A stretch of 64,000 nt of DNA. Source: Nonomuraea indica. Lineage in GTDB: Bacteria; Actinomycetota; Actinomycetes; Streptosporangiales; Streptosporangiaceae. The DNA is taken from contig NZ_KZ559468.1 in NCBI RefSeq assembly GCF_002850745.1, positions 62,001 to 126,000 on the forward strand, in the 5' to 3' direction. Of the stretch, positions 17,617 to 25,744 are shown piece by piece (positions within the stretch are counted from its first letter, which is position 1; each line of letters begins with the position of its first letter). The notes under the pieces are model-generated. The model was given only the letters and a program-made list of their open reading frames with translations. It was not told the origin of the DNA and made no database searches. The translations under genes were made by a program, and so were the position numbers.

Positions 17617-18870
17617 ATGGCCACCAGCGCCGTCATGACGATCAACCGGCTCGGATTCGCCGACAGCGAGATGCTGGATTTCGCCTACCTGCGTACCCTC
17701 GCCTACGCCGACCAGGATGCCGCATCGGCGGGCGAGGTCGTGTACGTCGCGCGGAGGATCGCCCGCGAGGGAGGCGGCCGCGAGGCCTTCATCCAGGCGT
17801 GGACCGAGCAGGGCCGCACCGCGGCCCGGATGGCCGGCGACGCCCTCGCCGCCGGCCGTGAAGCGACCGCGCGGGTGTTCCTGCACCGCGCCTACAACTA
17901 CCTGCGGACCGCCGAGTTCTACTTCGACCGCGCCCGGGCCGAGGAGTTCACCGCTCTCTACGACGAGAGCGTCTCCCATTTCGACCGCGCGCTGCCGCTG
18001 CTCGACACGCCGGCCGAACGCGTCGCCATCCCCTACCGGGACGGCATCGACCTGCCGGGCCACTTCTTCGCCGCCGACGACTCCGGCAGGCCACGCCCGA
18101 CCGTCGTCGTCTCCGGTGGCGGCGACGGCCACGGCGAGGAGCTGTACTTCCTGGCCGGTGTGCCCCATGCGCTGGCCCGCGGACTCAACGTGCTGCTGTT
18201 TCACGGGCCGGGCCAGCGCGGCCTGCTGCATCACCACCCCGGCCAGGTCTTCCGCGCCGACGCGGAGGTCCCGTTCGGCTCCGTGCTGGACTACGTGACC
18301 ACCCGGCCCGACGTCCGGGCCGATCGCGTCGCGCTGTACGGGCTGAGCTTCGGCGGCTACCTCGCCCCGCGCGCCGCCGCCCATGACCGGCGCGTCGCCG
18401 CCCTGGTCGCCAACGCCCCGATCACCGACTTCCACGCCCTGATCGTCGACGCCCTGGCCTCGGCGCTGCCCACCCCGCCGCCCGCCGACGCCCCCGCCGA
18501 GTTCTGGAACGGCCTCTACGAGCAGGTCGGCGCCGCCGACTGGGCGCTGCAGGCCACCATGGACAACTACATGCTCTGGACCACCGGGGCCGAGACCTTC
18601 GCCGACTACCTCCTGGACATGTCCCGGTCCTTCACCCTCGACGGGCTGCTGACCCGGATCTCCTGCCCCACCCTCACCCTGTCCTCCGACGGCGAGAACG
18701 ACGTCGCGCACCGCCAGGCCCGCCTGTTCCATGAGCAGCTCGACGTCCCCCTCAAGAGCTTCGAGCGGCTGACCACCGAACTCGGCGCCGACAGCCACTG
18801 CGGGATCAGCAACATCGCACTGACCTCCACGCTGGTCTACGACTGGCTCGCCGAGGTGCTGAGTCGCTGA
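17617..18870 (+). CDS. alpha/beta hydrolase (esterase/FrsA-like group)
   Basis: A 417-residue serine hydrolase with an alpha-helical N-terminal cap of about 130 residues, then the hydrolase core. The oxyanion strand is LLFHGPGQRG, the nucleophile elbow is YGLSFGGYL (Ser in GLSFG), the acid is probably in SSDGEND, and the histidine is in ADSHCG. The long helical N-terminus and HGPGQ motif match the group that includes 2,6-dihydroxypseudooxynicotine hydrolase and DUF1100-type esterases; some members cleave C-C bonds. ATG 17617 is preceded by GAAGGGG. It is divergent from the TetR gene and likely repressed by it. Confidence 0.85.
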   Translation: MATSAVMTINRLGFADSEMLDFAYLRTLAYADQDAASAGEVVYVARRIAREGGGREAFIQAWTEQGRTAARMAGDALAAGREATARVFLHRAYNYLRTAEFYFDRARAEEFTALYDESVSHFDRALPLLDTPAERVAIPYRDGIDLPGHFFAADDSGRPRPTVVVSGGGDGHGEELYFLAGVPHALARGLNVLLFHGPGQRGLLHHHPGQVFRADAEVPFGSVLDYVTTRPDVRADRVALYGLSFGGYLAPRAAAHDRRVAALVANAPITDFHALIVDALASALPTPPPADAPAEFWNGLYEQVGAADWALQATMDNYMLWTTGAETFADYLLDMSRSFTLDGLLTRISCPTLTLSSDGENDVAHRQARLFHEQLDVPLKSFERLTTELGADSHCGISNIALTSTLVYDWLAEVLSR

Positions 18871-18908
18871 CGCCGCCCGGCTCTCCTGCGGTCCCGAAGC
18901 CGCCGGCG

Positions 18909-19895
18909 TCAGCCGAGGGCGGCGAGGAGCTCGCGCTCGCGCCCGGCGCTGAGGCCGGCGCGTCTCGGCCGGTCGAGGCCCTGCTCGCGCTCCCAGCGAA
19001 GCGTGTCGGCCAGCAGGTCGGCCCGGGACCGGTGGCGGAGCCCCGCGGCGCGCGCCGCCGACCCGCTGCGGGCCGAGAACCCCGTCCAGCCCGGGTCGGC
19101 CAGCCACATCGGCAGCGACTCGGGCCCCATGTACTCGGCCACGCCGTTGGCCAGCAGCCACGCCGGGTCGGCGGTGACCACGGGGCCCGTGTGACCGCCG
19201 GCGGCGCGCGACAGCTCGACCCACTCCCCGAACGGCACGACCGGGCCGACGGCGTCGTAGGCGCCGGTGATCCCCGACTCCGCGGCGTCGAGCAGCCAGG
19301 CGATGAGGTCGCGCACGTCGACGGCCTGCGTCGGCAGGGACGGCGCGTCGGGGACCAGCATCGGCCCCAGCGGGTCGCGCGCCGCACGGGCCGCCCAGTA
19401 ACCCGAACGCCCGCTGTGATCGCCCGGGCCGCCGATGAGCCCGGCCCGGGCGACGAGCAGGCGGTCACCGACGACCGCCGTCGTCGCCTGCTCGCAGGCC
19501 ACCTTCGCCTCGCCGTACACCGTGCGATCGACCTCGCCGCGGTCGGTCGGGGCGAGGAGCGGCGCGGACTCGTCGGCGTCCGGCGCGGCATGGGAGGCGT
19601 AGGCGCTGACGGAGGAGACATAGGTCCAGTGGCGGGCCCGGTCGCCCAGCGCGTCGAGCGCCGCCCGCACGAAGCCGGGCTGCCAGGACACCTCGATGAC
19701 CGCATCCCACTGGCGGCCGCGCAGCGGCGCGTACGCGGCGGGGTCACGCCGGTCGGCGGCCACGAGAGTGGCCCCCTCCGCGACCGCTCCGCTCTCGCCG
19801 CGAGCGAGGCACGTCACCCGATGGCCGCGCGAGAGCGCCTGCCGTGACGCCTCCCGCCCCACCCACGCCGTCCCGCCCAGAATCAAGATCTCCAT
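18909..19895 (-). CDS. NAD-dependent epimerase/dehydratase family protein
   Basis: A 328-residue extended short-chain dehydrogenase. The Rossmann fold opens at the N-terminus ([20 protein letters not shown]), with the SDR segments YVSSVSAYA and YGEAKVACE (Tyr-xxx-Lys as YGEAK). It belongs to the isoflavone-reductase/epimerase-like group rather than classical UDP-sugar epimerases. ATG 19895 starts right at the nucleotide-binding strand; a TTG four codons earlier is possible. It is the last gene of the leftward set that begins at 23623 and supplies the epimerase expected beside ECF41 sigma factors. Confidence 0.82.
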   Translation of the reverse strand: MEILILGGTAWVGREASRQALSRGHRVTCLARGESGAVAEGATLVAADRRDPAAYAPLRGRQWDAVIEVSWQPGFVRAALDALGDRARHWTYVSSVSAYASHAAPDADESAPLLAPTDRGEVDRTVYGEAKVACEQATTAVVGDRLLVARAGLIGGPGDHSGRSGYWAARAARDPLGPMLVPDAPSLPTQAVDVRDLIAWLLDAAESGITGAYDAVGPVVPFGEWVELSRAAGGHTGPVVTADPAWLLANGVAEYMGPESLPMWLADPGWTGFSARSGSAARAAGLRHRSRADLLADTLRWEREQGLDRPRRAGLSAGRERELLAALG

Positions 19896-19946
19896 CCGGA
19901 CATTCAAGCACCGCGCGCGGGACGGCGTGGAGGTGACGGCGGACGT

Positions 19947-20372
19947 TCAGCCGGCGGTGCGGCCGGGGCGGGGCGACCACACCTGGGCCACCATGACGGC
20001 GCTCGCGCCGAACAGCGCCATGCCCAGAGGGACGTGGACGGCGAGGTCGCCGCTCCCTCCGAGCACGAACTGGACGCTGATCAGCACGAGGAGGATCGCG
20101 CTGACGGCCAGGTGGCGCGCCGATCCCCGGCCCGCCCGCCACACCAGGAACGCGGCGACGATCTGCAGCACCATCGCGACCGTGACGACGGGGCCGGTGG
20201 CATGGTGCAGTTCGCGGCTGCCCCCGTCGGACAGGAGCTGTCCGGCGGTGATGCCCTGTACCAGCAGCGTGGCGGACAGGAACGCGGTGCTCGCCTTCAT
20301 CAGGGCGAAGAACCGGGGGCGCGCGGGCCGCCCGCCATGAGCGGGGGAGGACGGCCTGGTCCGCGTCGACAC
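19947..20372 (-). CDS. small four-helix membrane protein
   Basis: A 141-residue protein with a basic Pro/Arg-rich N-terminus and four hydrophobic helices (starting about residues 28, 60, 85 and 115). Histidines sit at helix ends (RELHHATG, LAVHVPLG), a pattern seen in small DUF6220-like or DoxX-like membrane proteins; that assignment is tentative. GAGGAG lies 9 nt before the GTG start. It lies 56 bp beyond the P450 stop, in the same leftward unit. Confidence 0.65.
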   Translation of the reverse strand: MSTRTRPSSPAHGGRPARPRFFALMKASTAFLSATLLVQGITAGQLLSDGGSRELHHATGPVVTVAMVLQIVAAFLVWRAGRGSARHLAVSAILLVLISVQFVLGGSGDLAVHVPLGMALFGASAVMVAQVWSPRPGRTAG

Positions 20373-20428
20373 GGGATCACTCCTCGATGGTCGGGTGCCG
20401 TGAGCTTCCGGCTCCCGGGGCTGCCGGC

Positions 20429-21625
20429 TCACCACGTCACCCGCAACGTGCGCACGCCGTACACGAGGCTGAAGACGCGGAAGTCCACCGGCTCGGCCGG
20501 ATCGGCCAGGGCGAGGCCGGGGAAGCGCCGCAGCAGTGCCGGGAAGGCGATGCGCATCTCCATCCGCGCCAGCGGCGCCCCGAGGCAGTGGTGCACACCA
20601 TGGCCGAAGGCGACGTGACCGGCGGCTCCCCGGGTGATGTCGAGCGTCTCGGGATCGTCGACGAAGGCGGGGTCGCGGTTGGCGGCCGGAAACGAGCAGA
20701 ACACGAGCGAGCCCGCCGGGATGGCATGCCCGCCGACCTCCACATCCGTCGTGGTCGTGCGCGGCGGCAGCACCTGCACGACGGACAGCCAGCGCAGCAG
20801 TTCCTCGACGGCGGGCTCGACCAGCGCCGGATCGTCGCGGATCATCGCCGCCTGCTCCGGGTGCCGGAGCAGGGCCAGGGTGCCGAGGCCGAGCATGTTC
20901 GAGGTCGTCTCGTGCCCGGCCAGCAGCAGCAGTCCCGCGATGCCGATCAGCTCGTCGGTGCTGAGATCGTGGCCGTGCTCGCGCACCAGCATGCCGAGCA
21001 TGTCCTCGCCCGGCTCCGCCTGCGCGCGGGCCACCAGCCCGGCCATGTAGGCGCGATCCTCCCGTTGCGCCGCGACGCGCTGCTCCAACGGCAAGGACGT
21101 GTCCAGCAGGCGCACGGAACGCTCGTGGAACTCGGCGCGGTCGGCCTGCGGGACGCCCAGCAGCTCGCAGATCACCAGCGACGGCACCGGCAGCGCGAAG
21201 TGCTCCACCAGATCGGCCGGCTTGCCGGCCCGCTCCAGATCGTCCAGAGCCGTCCGGACGATCTCGGTGATGCGCGGCTCGAGCCTGCGCATCCGCCGTA
21301 CCGTGAACTCGGGGGTGAGCATCCGGCGCAACCGCGTGTGCTCGGGCGGGTCGAACCCGATCAGCTGCCCGGCCTGCATCGTGGCCAGCTCGTCGGCGTC
21401 CAGCTGCTCTGCTCCAGGGAACGGTGTCAGGGCGCTGCTGAACCGGGCCGGGTCCGCCAGCACCTGGCGGACGTCCTCGTAGCGGCAGACCACGTACGCG
21501 GGCACGCCGAACGGCGTCTTCACCTGCACCACGCCCTCGCTGTCGCGAGCCCGGGCCAGTTCCTCGACCGGGCTGAGCCCGTTCCGTCGCATGTGCAGCG
21601 GCAGTTCCGGCGCTTCGGTCATCAT
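20429..21625 (-). CDS. cytochrome P450
   Basis: A 398-residue bacterial class I P450. The I-helix has AGHETTSN, the K-helix ExxR is EELLR, and the heme ligand is C347 in FGHGVHHCLGAPLARMEM. The PERF-region reads DPAFVDDPETLDI. It oxidises a small substrate using a ferredoxin and reductase, neither of which is in the window. Its ATG overlaps the TGA of the upstream isochorismatase-like gene (ATGA), with GAGAGG as ribosome site, so the two are coupled. It resembles the CYP105/CYP107-type clan found in actinomycete tailoring, but the subfamily cannot be set by eye. Confidence 0.93.
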   Translation of the reverse strand: MMTEAPELPLHMRRNGLSPVEELARARDSEGVVQVKTPFGVPAYVVCRYEDVRQVLADPARFSSALTPFPGAEQLDADELATMQAGQLIGFDPPEHTRLRRMLTPEFTVRRMRRLEPRITEIVRTALDDLERAGKPADLVEHFALPVPSLVICELLGVPQADRAEFHERSVRLLDTSLPLEQRVAAQREDRAYMAGLVARAQAEPGEDMLGMLVREHGHDLSTDELIGIAGLLLLAGHETTSNMLGLGTLALLRHPEQAAMIRDDPALVEPAVEELLRWLSVVQVLPPRTTTTDVEVGGHAIPAGSLVFCSFPAANRDPAFVDDPETLDITRGAAGHVAFGHGVHHCLGAPLARMEMRIAFPALLRRFPGLALADPAEPVDFRVFSLVYGVRTLRVTW

Positions 21626-22221
21626 CTGTCCTCTCGAGGGGATGGTGTCTTTGCCAGCAAACCGATGATCTCGGCGGTGGAGCCGCTCTCGCCGAGGAGC
21701 GGGAAGATCCGTTCCACGCTGTGGCGATGCGCCTCCGCGTCCCGATCCGCCATGGCGTCCGTCACGAGCGTGACGTTGTAGCCGTGGTCGTAGGCGGCGC
21801 GGGCGGTGGACTCCACGCCGATGCTGGTGGCGATCCCGGCCAGCACCAGCTGTGTGACGCCGCGGCGGCGCAGCCGCAGGTCGAGGTCGGTGCCGTGGAA
21901 GGCGCTCCAGGTGCGCTTGGTCACGGTGATGTCATCGGGATGGCCGGCCAGGTCGTCGACGACGAGGTCCCAGCCCGCGGGGAGGGGGCCGGGCGGGCGC
22001 GTGATCTCGGTGCGCCCTGGCGCGGCGTCTGATCCGTCCGCGCCGGCCGTGAGCCGGACCAGGACCACCGGAGCACCGTGGTGGCGGAAGGCGTCAGCCA
22101 GTTCGACCGCACGGGCCACCACCTCGGCGCCGGTGCGGGGGGTGGTGGGGAGGCCGACGACGAGGTTCTGCAGATCGATGAGCACGAGTGCGGTCGCTGT
22201 GTCGATCGTGGTGACGGGCAT
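21622..22221 (-). CDS. isochorismatase-superfamily hydrolase lacking the nucleophilic Cys
   Basis: A 199-residue member of the cysteine-hydrolase/isochorismatase fold. The catalytic Asp is in LVLIDLQNLV and the Lys in TVTKRTWSAF. At the usual nucleophile site the family has Cys followed by Val; here the segment is GIATSIGVESTARAA, with Gly in place of Cys. True isochorismatases such as EntB and PhzD also lack that Cys, so hydrolysis by acid-base chemistry remains possible, whereas amidase activity is unlikely. AAGGGG lies 8 nt before the ATG. It overlaps the P450 gene downstream. Confidence 0.85.
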   Translation of the reverse strand: MPVTTIDTATALVLIDLQNLVVGLPTTPRTGAEVVARAVELADAFRHHGAPVVLVRLTAGADGSDAAPGRTEITRPPGPLPAGWDLVVDDLAGHPDDITVTKRTWSAFHGTDLDLRLRRRGVTQLVLAGIATSIGVESTARAAYDHGYNVTLVTDAMADRDAEAHRHSVERIFPLLGESGSTAEIIGLLAKTPSPREDR

Positions 22222-22264
22222 GGGTGAGCCCCTTTCTGAGGATGCGGTGACGAATCCGGGCGCG

Positions 22265-22315
22265 GCCCTTGTTCTCGAAGCTCCGTGATGCTCGGGAAGC
22301 TCCGGGAACAAGGGC
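22265..22315 (-). repeat. 10-bp inverted repeat between operon genes
   Basis: GCCCTTGTTC (22265-22274) is perfectly complementary to 22306-22315, with a 31-nt loop that itself contains two copies of GAAGCTCCG. It lies in the 116-bp space between the NmrA-like and isochorismatase-like genes. It could attenuate, stabilise or process the leftward transcript. Confidence 0.55.
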
Positions 22316-22337
22316 AGGGCCGTGCCGTACGACCGGC

Positions 22338-23090
22338 TCAGGGCTGGGTGTCGAGCCACTCCTGGAAGGTGGGTCCGGCGAGCCTGGCGTGCGGGCCGGG
22401 CAGGAAGGCGCCGTCGGCGGCGAGCTCGGCGTCCGGTATGCCGGACCCGTCGACGCCGACGACCTTGACGCCTCGGCGGGCGCCCAGGAGCGCGGCCGCC
22501 TCCGCCAGGGTCTCCCTGCGGGGGCCGGCGATCTCGGGGATCGGCGTTCCGGGAGCGTCGGCGCCGAGAGCCAGGTCGACCAGTTCCTCGGCCACGGCGC
22601 GGCAGGCCACGAGCTGGCTGGGCAGGGCCGGGACGTAGGCGACGTCGCCGGGCTGCCAGTCCAGGAGCTGGCCGACGAACTCGTGGAACTGCGCGGCCCG
22701 CAGGATGCGGACGGGGAGCGGGCCGGACAGGAGGACGTCCTCGTGCACCTTCTTGGCGGCGAGGAACCCGGCGGTGGCCCGGTCGGCGCCGATGATGGAC
22801 GCCACGGCGATCCGGGCGACCCCGGCCTGCTGCCCGTACTCGTGCAGATTGCGGGCCGACGTGCGGAAGAACTCCGTCGCCGCGTCCTGCTCGGAGGAGT
22901 GCCACGAGGCGACGTCGATGATGACATCCACTCCGGTGAGGGCGTCGGCGAGGCCCTCACCGGTGATGACGTCCACGCCGGTGGCTCGGGACATCGGTAC
23001 GGCCGGGTGCCCCCGCTCGGCCAGGACGTCGACGACGTGGCGTCCCAGCCGCCCGGTCGCTCCCGCCACCGCGAACTTGGTGGTGCTCAT
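22338..23090 (-). CDS. NAD(P)-binding NmrA-like oxidoreductase
   Basis: A 250-residue atypical short-chain dehydrogenase. The N-terminus is TKFAVAGATGRLGRHVVDVL (GxxGxxG), followed by ASIIGADRA and FLAAKKVHEDVLLSGP, the atypical SDR pattern without the Tyr-xxx-Lys of classical enzymes. This fits NmrA/HSCARG-type NAD(P)H sensors or quinone-reductase-like enzymes. GAAAGG lies upstream of the ATG. It follows the AhpD-like gene by 14 bp and is probably cotranscribed with it from the ECF41-type promoter. Confidence 0.85.
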   Translation of the reverse strand: MSTTKFAVAGATGRLGRHVVDVLAERGHPAVPMSRATGVDVITGEGLADALTGVDVIIDVASWHSSEQDAATEFFRTSARNLHEYGQQAGVARIAVASIIGADRATAGFLAAKKVHEDVLLSGPLPVRILRAAQFHEFVGQLLDWQPGDVAYVPALPSQLVACRAVAEELVDLALGADAPGTPIPEIAGPRRETLAEAAALLGARRGVKVVGVDGSGIPDAELAADGAFLPGPHARLAGPTFQEWLDTQP

Positions 23091-23104
23091 GCTGTACGCC
23101 TTTC

Positions 23105-23623
23105 TCAGTGGCTGTAGTTCTGGCCGGGGGGCATGCCGGGGATCGGCTTGGCGATGAGGGCGGCGGGGGTGAAGAAGCCGATGTGGGCGATCGCCATGAT
23201 GAGGTGCCAGAGCGCCTTGTCGTCGTAGTGCTCCGACGCCCTGGCGTACAGCTCGTCGGGGACGCGTTCACCGGACGGGTTCGGGGTCAGGACGGCCTCC
23301 ACGAGCTCCAGCGCGACCCGTTCGGGCTCGGTGAAGTAGGTGGCGTCCCGCCAGGTGGCCACGGCGGTGATGCGCTCCTCCGATTCCCCGGCCTGGCGGA
23401 GGTTCCTGGTCTCCCGGATGGTGAAGTACGTGCTGCCGAGGAGCTGCCCCGCGCGAAGCTGCAGCAGGTGGATGGTGACCTGCGGAATCAAGCCGCTGCT
23501 CATGACCTTGTGCAGGCCCTCGGCGACCACCGCCATCTCGGGGACGAAGGAGAGGGGGTTGGGCATGCGCGACCGCGGGTTCTCCTGCTCGGTCGCCGTG
23601 TCGGTCGTCGCGGGTGTGGACAT
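23105..23623 (-). CDS. AhpD/carboxymuconolactone decarboxylase-like protein without redox cysteines
   Basis: A 172-residue all-helical protein aligned by eye with the CMD/AhpD proteins that accompany ECF41 sigma factors: LLQLRAGQLLG, then GESEERITAVATWRDATYFT, ERVALELVEAVL and VPDELYARASEHY. The usual redox segment GCxYCxxxH is replaced by GSTYFTIRE, so both cysteines and the histidine are absent. Peroxidase-type redox activity is therefore unlikely; a structural or ligand-sensing role is possible. AAGGAG lies 8 nt upstream of the ATG. It is the first gene of the leftward operon, divergent from the sigma factor. Confidence 0.75.
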   Translation of the reverse strand: MSTPATTDTATEQENPRSRMPNPLSFVPEMAVVAEGLHKVMSSGLIPQVTIHLLQLRAGQLLGSTYFTIRETRNLRQAGESEERITAVATWRDATYFTEPERVALELVEAVLTPNPSGERVPDELYARASEHYDDKALWHLIMAIAHIGFFTPAALIAKPIPGMPPGQNYSH

Positions 23624-23669
23624 GGTGGGGGTCTCCTTCTCAACTGGTGATGCGTTCTGACGACCACGA

Positions 23670-23696
23670 GACGTCGGCGCCCCGATCCCCGTAACA
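23670..23696 (-). promoter_or_regulatory. ECF41-type promoter for the leftward operon
   Basis: On the minus strand TGTTACG (23696-23690) is followed by 16 bases and then CGTC (23673-23670). This matches in form the ECF41 motif I recall (TGTCACA then CGTC). The start codon lies 46 nt downstream. The same motif with the same spacing drives the sigma gene. Confidence 0.75.
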
Positions 23697-23704
23697 GCGC
23701 GGCC

Positions 23705-23724
23705 ATGTGACATAGACCACGTGG
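23705..23724. promoter_or_regulatory. palindromic region between the two ECF41-type promoters
   Basis: TGTGACATAGACCAC followed by GTGG sits midway between the two sigma promoters. It contains the 8-bp palindrome CCACGTGG (23717-23724) and a TGTGA-N6-CCAC arrangement similar to Crp-family sites and to the elements at 57312 and 57426. Candidate second regulator site. Confidence 0.4.
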
Positions 23725-23730
23725 CGTGGG

Positions 23731-23757
23731 TGTTACGGAGCGGCGGGGACCGGCGTC
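23731..23757 (+). promoter_or_regulatory. ECF41-type promoter of the sigma factor gene
   Basis: TGTTACG (23731-23737), 16 bases, then CGTC (23754-23757), identical in both boxes and spacing to the opposing promoter at 23670-23696. The sigma gene starts at 23802, so it is probably autoregulated. Confidence 0.75.
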
Positions 23758-23801
23758 ATGTGCGTGTGGCAGCGTTGAGACCGAGTAGGCGGGAAGCAGG
23801 C

Positions 23802-24767
23802 ATGAACGAAGGCAGCGAACCAGCGACGGACCGGGCCGGGTCGCCCGATCGGGTCGGTCGCGTCGACTCGGTGGACTCGGTGGACTCGGTGGAGTCCGCC
23901 ACCCAGGCGTTCGTCGGCTACCGCAACCTGCTGTTCACCGTCGCCTACGAGATGCTCGGATCGGCCGCCGACGCCGAGGACGTCCTGCAGGAGACCTGGC
24001 TGCGTTGGGTGGACGTCGATCACGCCACCGTGCGGGAGCAGCGTGCCTACCTGGTGCGGATCGTCACCCGGCAGGCGCTGGACCGGCTGCGCGCGCTCGG
24101 CCGGCGTAAGGAGTCCTACGTCGGGCCGTGGCTGCCCGAGCCGTTGCTGACCACGCCGGACGTGGCCGAGGACGTGGAGCTCGCCGAGAGCGTCTCGATG
24201 GCGATGCTGCTGGTGCTGGAGACGCTCCAGCCGGTCGAGCGGGCGGTGTTCGTGCTGCGCGAGGTGTTCTCGCTGGACTACGACGAGATCGCCGACGCCG
24301 TCGACAAGAGCCCGGCCGCGGTACGCCAGCTCGCCTACCGGGCGCGGGCGCACGTGGCCGCCCGCCGGCCCCGTGGCATCACGTCCCCGGCCGAGACCCG
24401 AGCCGTGCTCGAGGCCTTCCAGCGAGCGGTGGAGACCGGCGAGTTGCAGAGCCTGCTCGACGTCCTCGCACCGGACGTCGTCTACCTGAGCGACGGCGGC
24501 GGAGTCAGGCATGCCCTGCTGCGGCCCGTTGTGGGGGTCGACAAGGTGGCCCGTCTGCTGGCCACCGGTTGGTGGAAGCGTGGCGGGAAAAGGTCGGTCG
24601 AGCTGGTTCAGATCAACGGTGGTCCTGGGCTGCTCGTACGAGTCGACGGGGAGATCGACGGAGTGGTGGCGGTGCGCGTGGAGAACGGCTACGTCACCGG
24701 CGCCTACTACGTGCGCAATCCCGAGAAGCTGTCGTGGGTGGAGCGGGAGACCGCCGTGACCCGCTGA
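23802..24767 (+). CDS. ECF41-family RNA polymerase sigma factor with C-terminal regulatory domain
   Basis: A 321-residue sigma factor. Region 2 covers about residues 35-100 (YRNLLFTVAYEMLGSAADAE, then DVLQETWLRW) and region 4 about 130-190 (VERAVFVLREVFSLDYDEIA). The linker contains WLPEP (110-114), and the fused SnoaL-like C-terminal domain carries DGGG (about 229-232) and NPEKL near the end; these three motifs mark ECF41 factors, which use the C-terminal domain in place of an anti-sigma factor. The N-terminus has a short VDS repeat. ATG 23802 follows a weak purine-rich site. Targets are the divergent promoter pair and operon. Confidence 0.93.
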   Translation: MNEGSEPATDRAGSPDRVGRVDSVDSVDSVESATQAFVGYRNLLFTVAYEMLGSAADAEDVLQETWLRWVDVDHATVREQRAYLVRIVTRQALDRLRALGRRKESYVGPWLPEPLLTTPDVAEDVELAESVSMAMLLVLETLQPVERAVFVLREVFSLDYDEIADAVDKSPAAVRQLAYRARAHVAARRPRGITSPAETRAVLEAFQRAVETGELQSLLDVLAPDVVYLSDGGGVRHALLRPVVGVDKVARLLATGWWKRGGKRSVELVQINGGPGLLVRVDGEIDGVVAVRVENGYVTGAYYVRNPEKLSWVERETAVTR

Positions 24768-24835
24768 GCCGGGCGAGACCGGCGGCGCGTCCCTCGATCG
24801 GCTTCTCGCCGCCGGACCTTCCGCGGCGGTCCCGG

Positions 24836-25744
24836 TCAGGCCGGGAGGACCACGCCGGCGTAGCGGGCCTTCATCGTGGCGAGGACCTCGTCCGGGTCGG
24901 CCGCCCACACGTCGGCGTTGAAGATCTCCACCTCCACGTCCCCGGTGTAGCCGGCCTCCTGGACCGCCCGGGTGATCGGCCGGAAGTCGATCACCCCGTC
25001 GCCCATCATGCCGCGCCCCAGCAGCACGTCGGCCGGGAGCGGGTGCAGGTAGTCGCACACCTGGTAGGAGGCGATCCGGTCGCCCGCCCGGGCGATCTGC
25101 TCGAACAGCTGGGGGTCCCACCACACATGGAAGGTGTCGACCACCACGCCCACCTGTTGCGGAGGGAACGGCAGGCTCAGGTCGAGCGCCTGGCCGAGGG
25201 TCGAGATGACGGCCCGGTCGGGGCAGTACATCGGGTGCAACGGCTCCAGCGCCAGCCTCACACCCCGCTCCCCGGCGTACGGGGCGAGCTCGGCCAGCCC
25301 CTCGGCGACCCGTTCGCGGGCGCCGGCGAGGTCCCGCGAGAACGGGGACGGCCCGGCCGGGCCCTCGCCCGGCGCCTGACCGGAGCGCTCGCCGAGCGGC
25401 TCGCCGGGGCGCACGCCCGGCAGCCCGCCCACCACCATGACCAGGCAGGCCGCGCCCAGCTCGGCCGCCTCGTCCACGGCGCGGCGGTTGTCGTCGAGCG
25501 CCTCGGCGAACGCCCGGCGGCCCTCCTCGCCGGGCAGCCCGCCCGCGGTGAGGAAGCCGCCCCGGCACAGTGACGACACCCGCAGCCCGGCGGCGCGCAC
25601 CAGCTTGACGGTCCCGGCCAGCCCCTGCTCGGCGACGTCCTGCCGCCACAGGCCGATGGCCTCCAACCCGTGCCGGACGCAGCCGTCGACGGCCTCGGCC
25701 ACCGACCAGCGCCGGGTGGTCCACTGGTTGAGTGACAGGCTCAC
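24836..25744 (-). CDS. sugar phosphate isomerase/epimerase-type TIM barrel protein
   Basis: A 302-residue xylose-isomerase-like barrel. Metal-ligand candidates are LALEPLHPMY (Glu, His), VVVDTFHVWWD (Asp, His), YQVCDYLHP and the final VEVEIFNADVW. The protein has a Gly/Pro-rich insertion near residues 110-135. It is the third gene of a leftward operon with a Gfo/Idh/MocA oxidoreductase and a DUF993 protein; the GTG start overlaps the DUF993 stop (GTGA). Together they probably oxidise, cleave and isomerise a carbohydrate or inositol derivative. Confidence 0.88.
   Translation of the reverse strand: MSLSLNQWTTRRWSVAEAVDGCVRHGLEAIGLWRQDVAEQGLAGTVKLVRAAGLRVSSLCRGGFLTAGGLPGEEGRRAFAEALDDNRRAVDEAAELGAACLVMVVGGLPGVRPGEPLGERSGQAPGEGPAGPSPFSRDLAGARERVAEGLAELAPYAGERGVRLALEPLHPMYCPDRAVISTLGQALDLSLPFPPQQVGVVVDTFHVWWDPQLFEQIARAGDRIASYQVCDYLHPLPADVLLGRGMMGDGVIDFRPITRAVQEAGYTGDVEVEIFNADVWAADPDEVLATMKARYAGVVLPA

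Noticed and set aside
22094-22960. Long minus-strand frame overlapping the NmrA-like gene
   Set aside because: Ser/Pro/Arg-rich frame shadow; the NmrA-like frame has clear motifs and a ribosome site.
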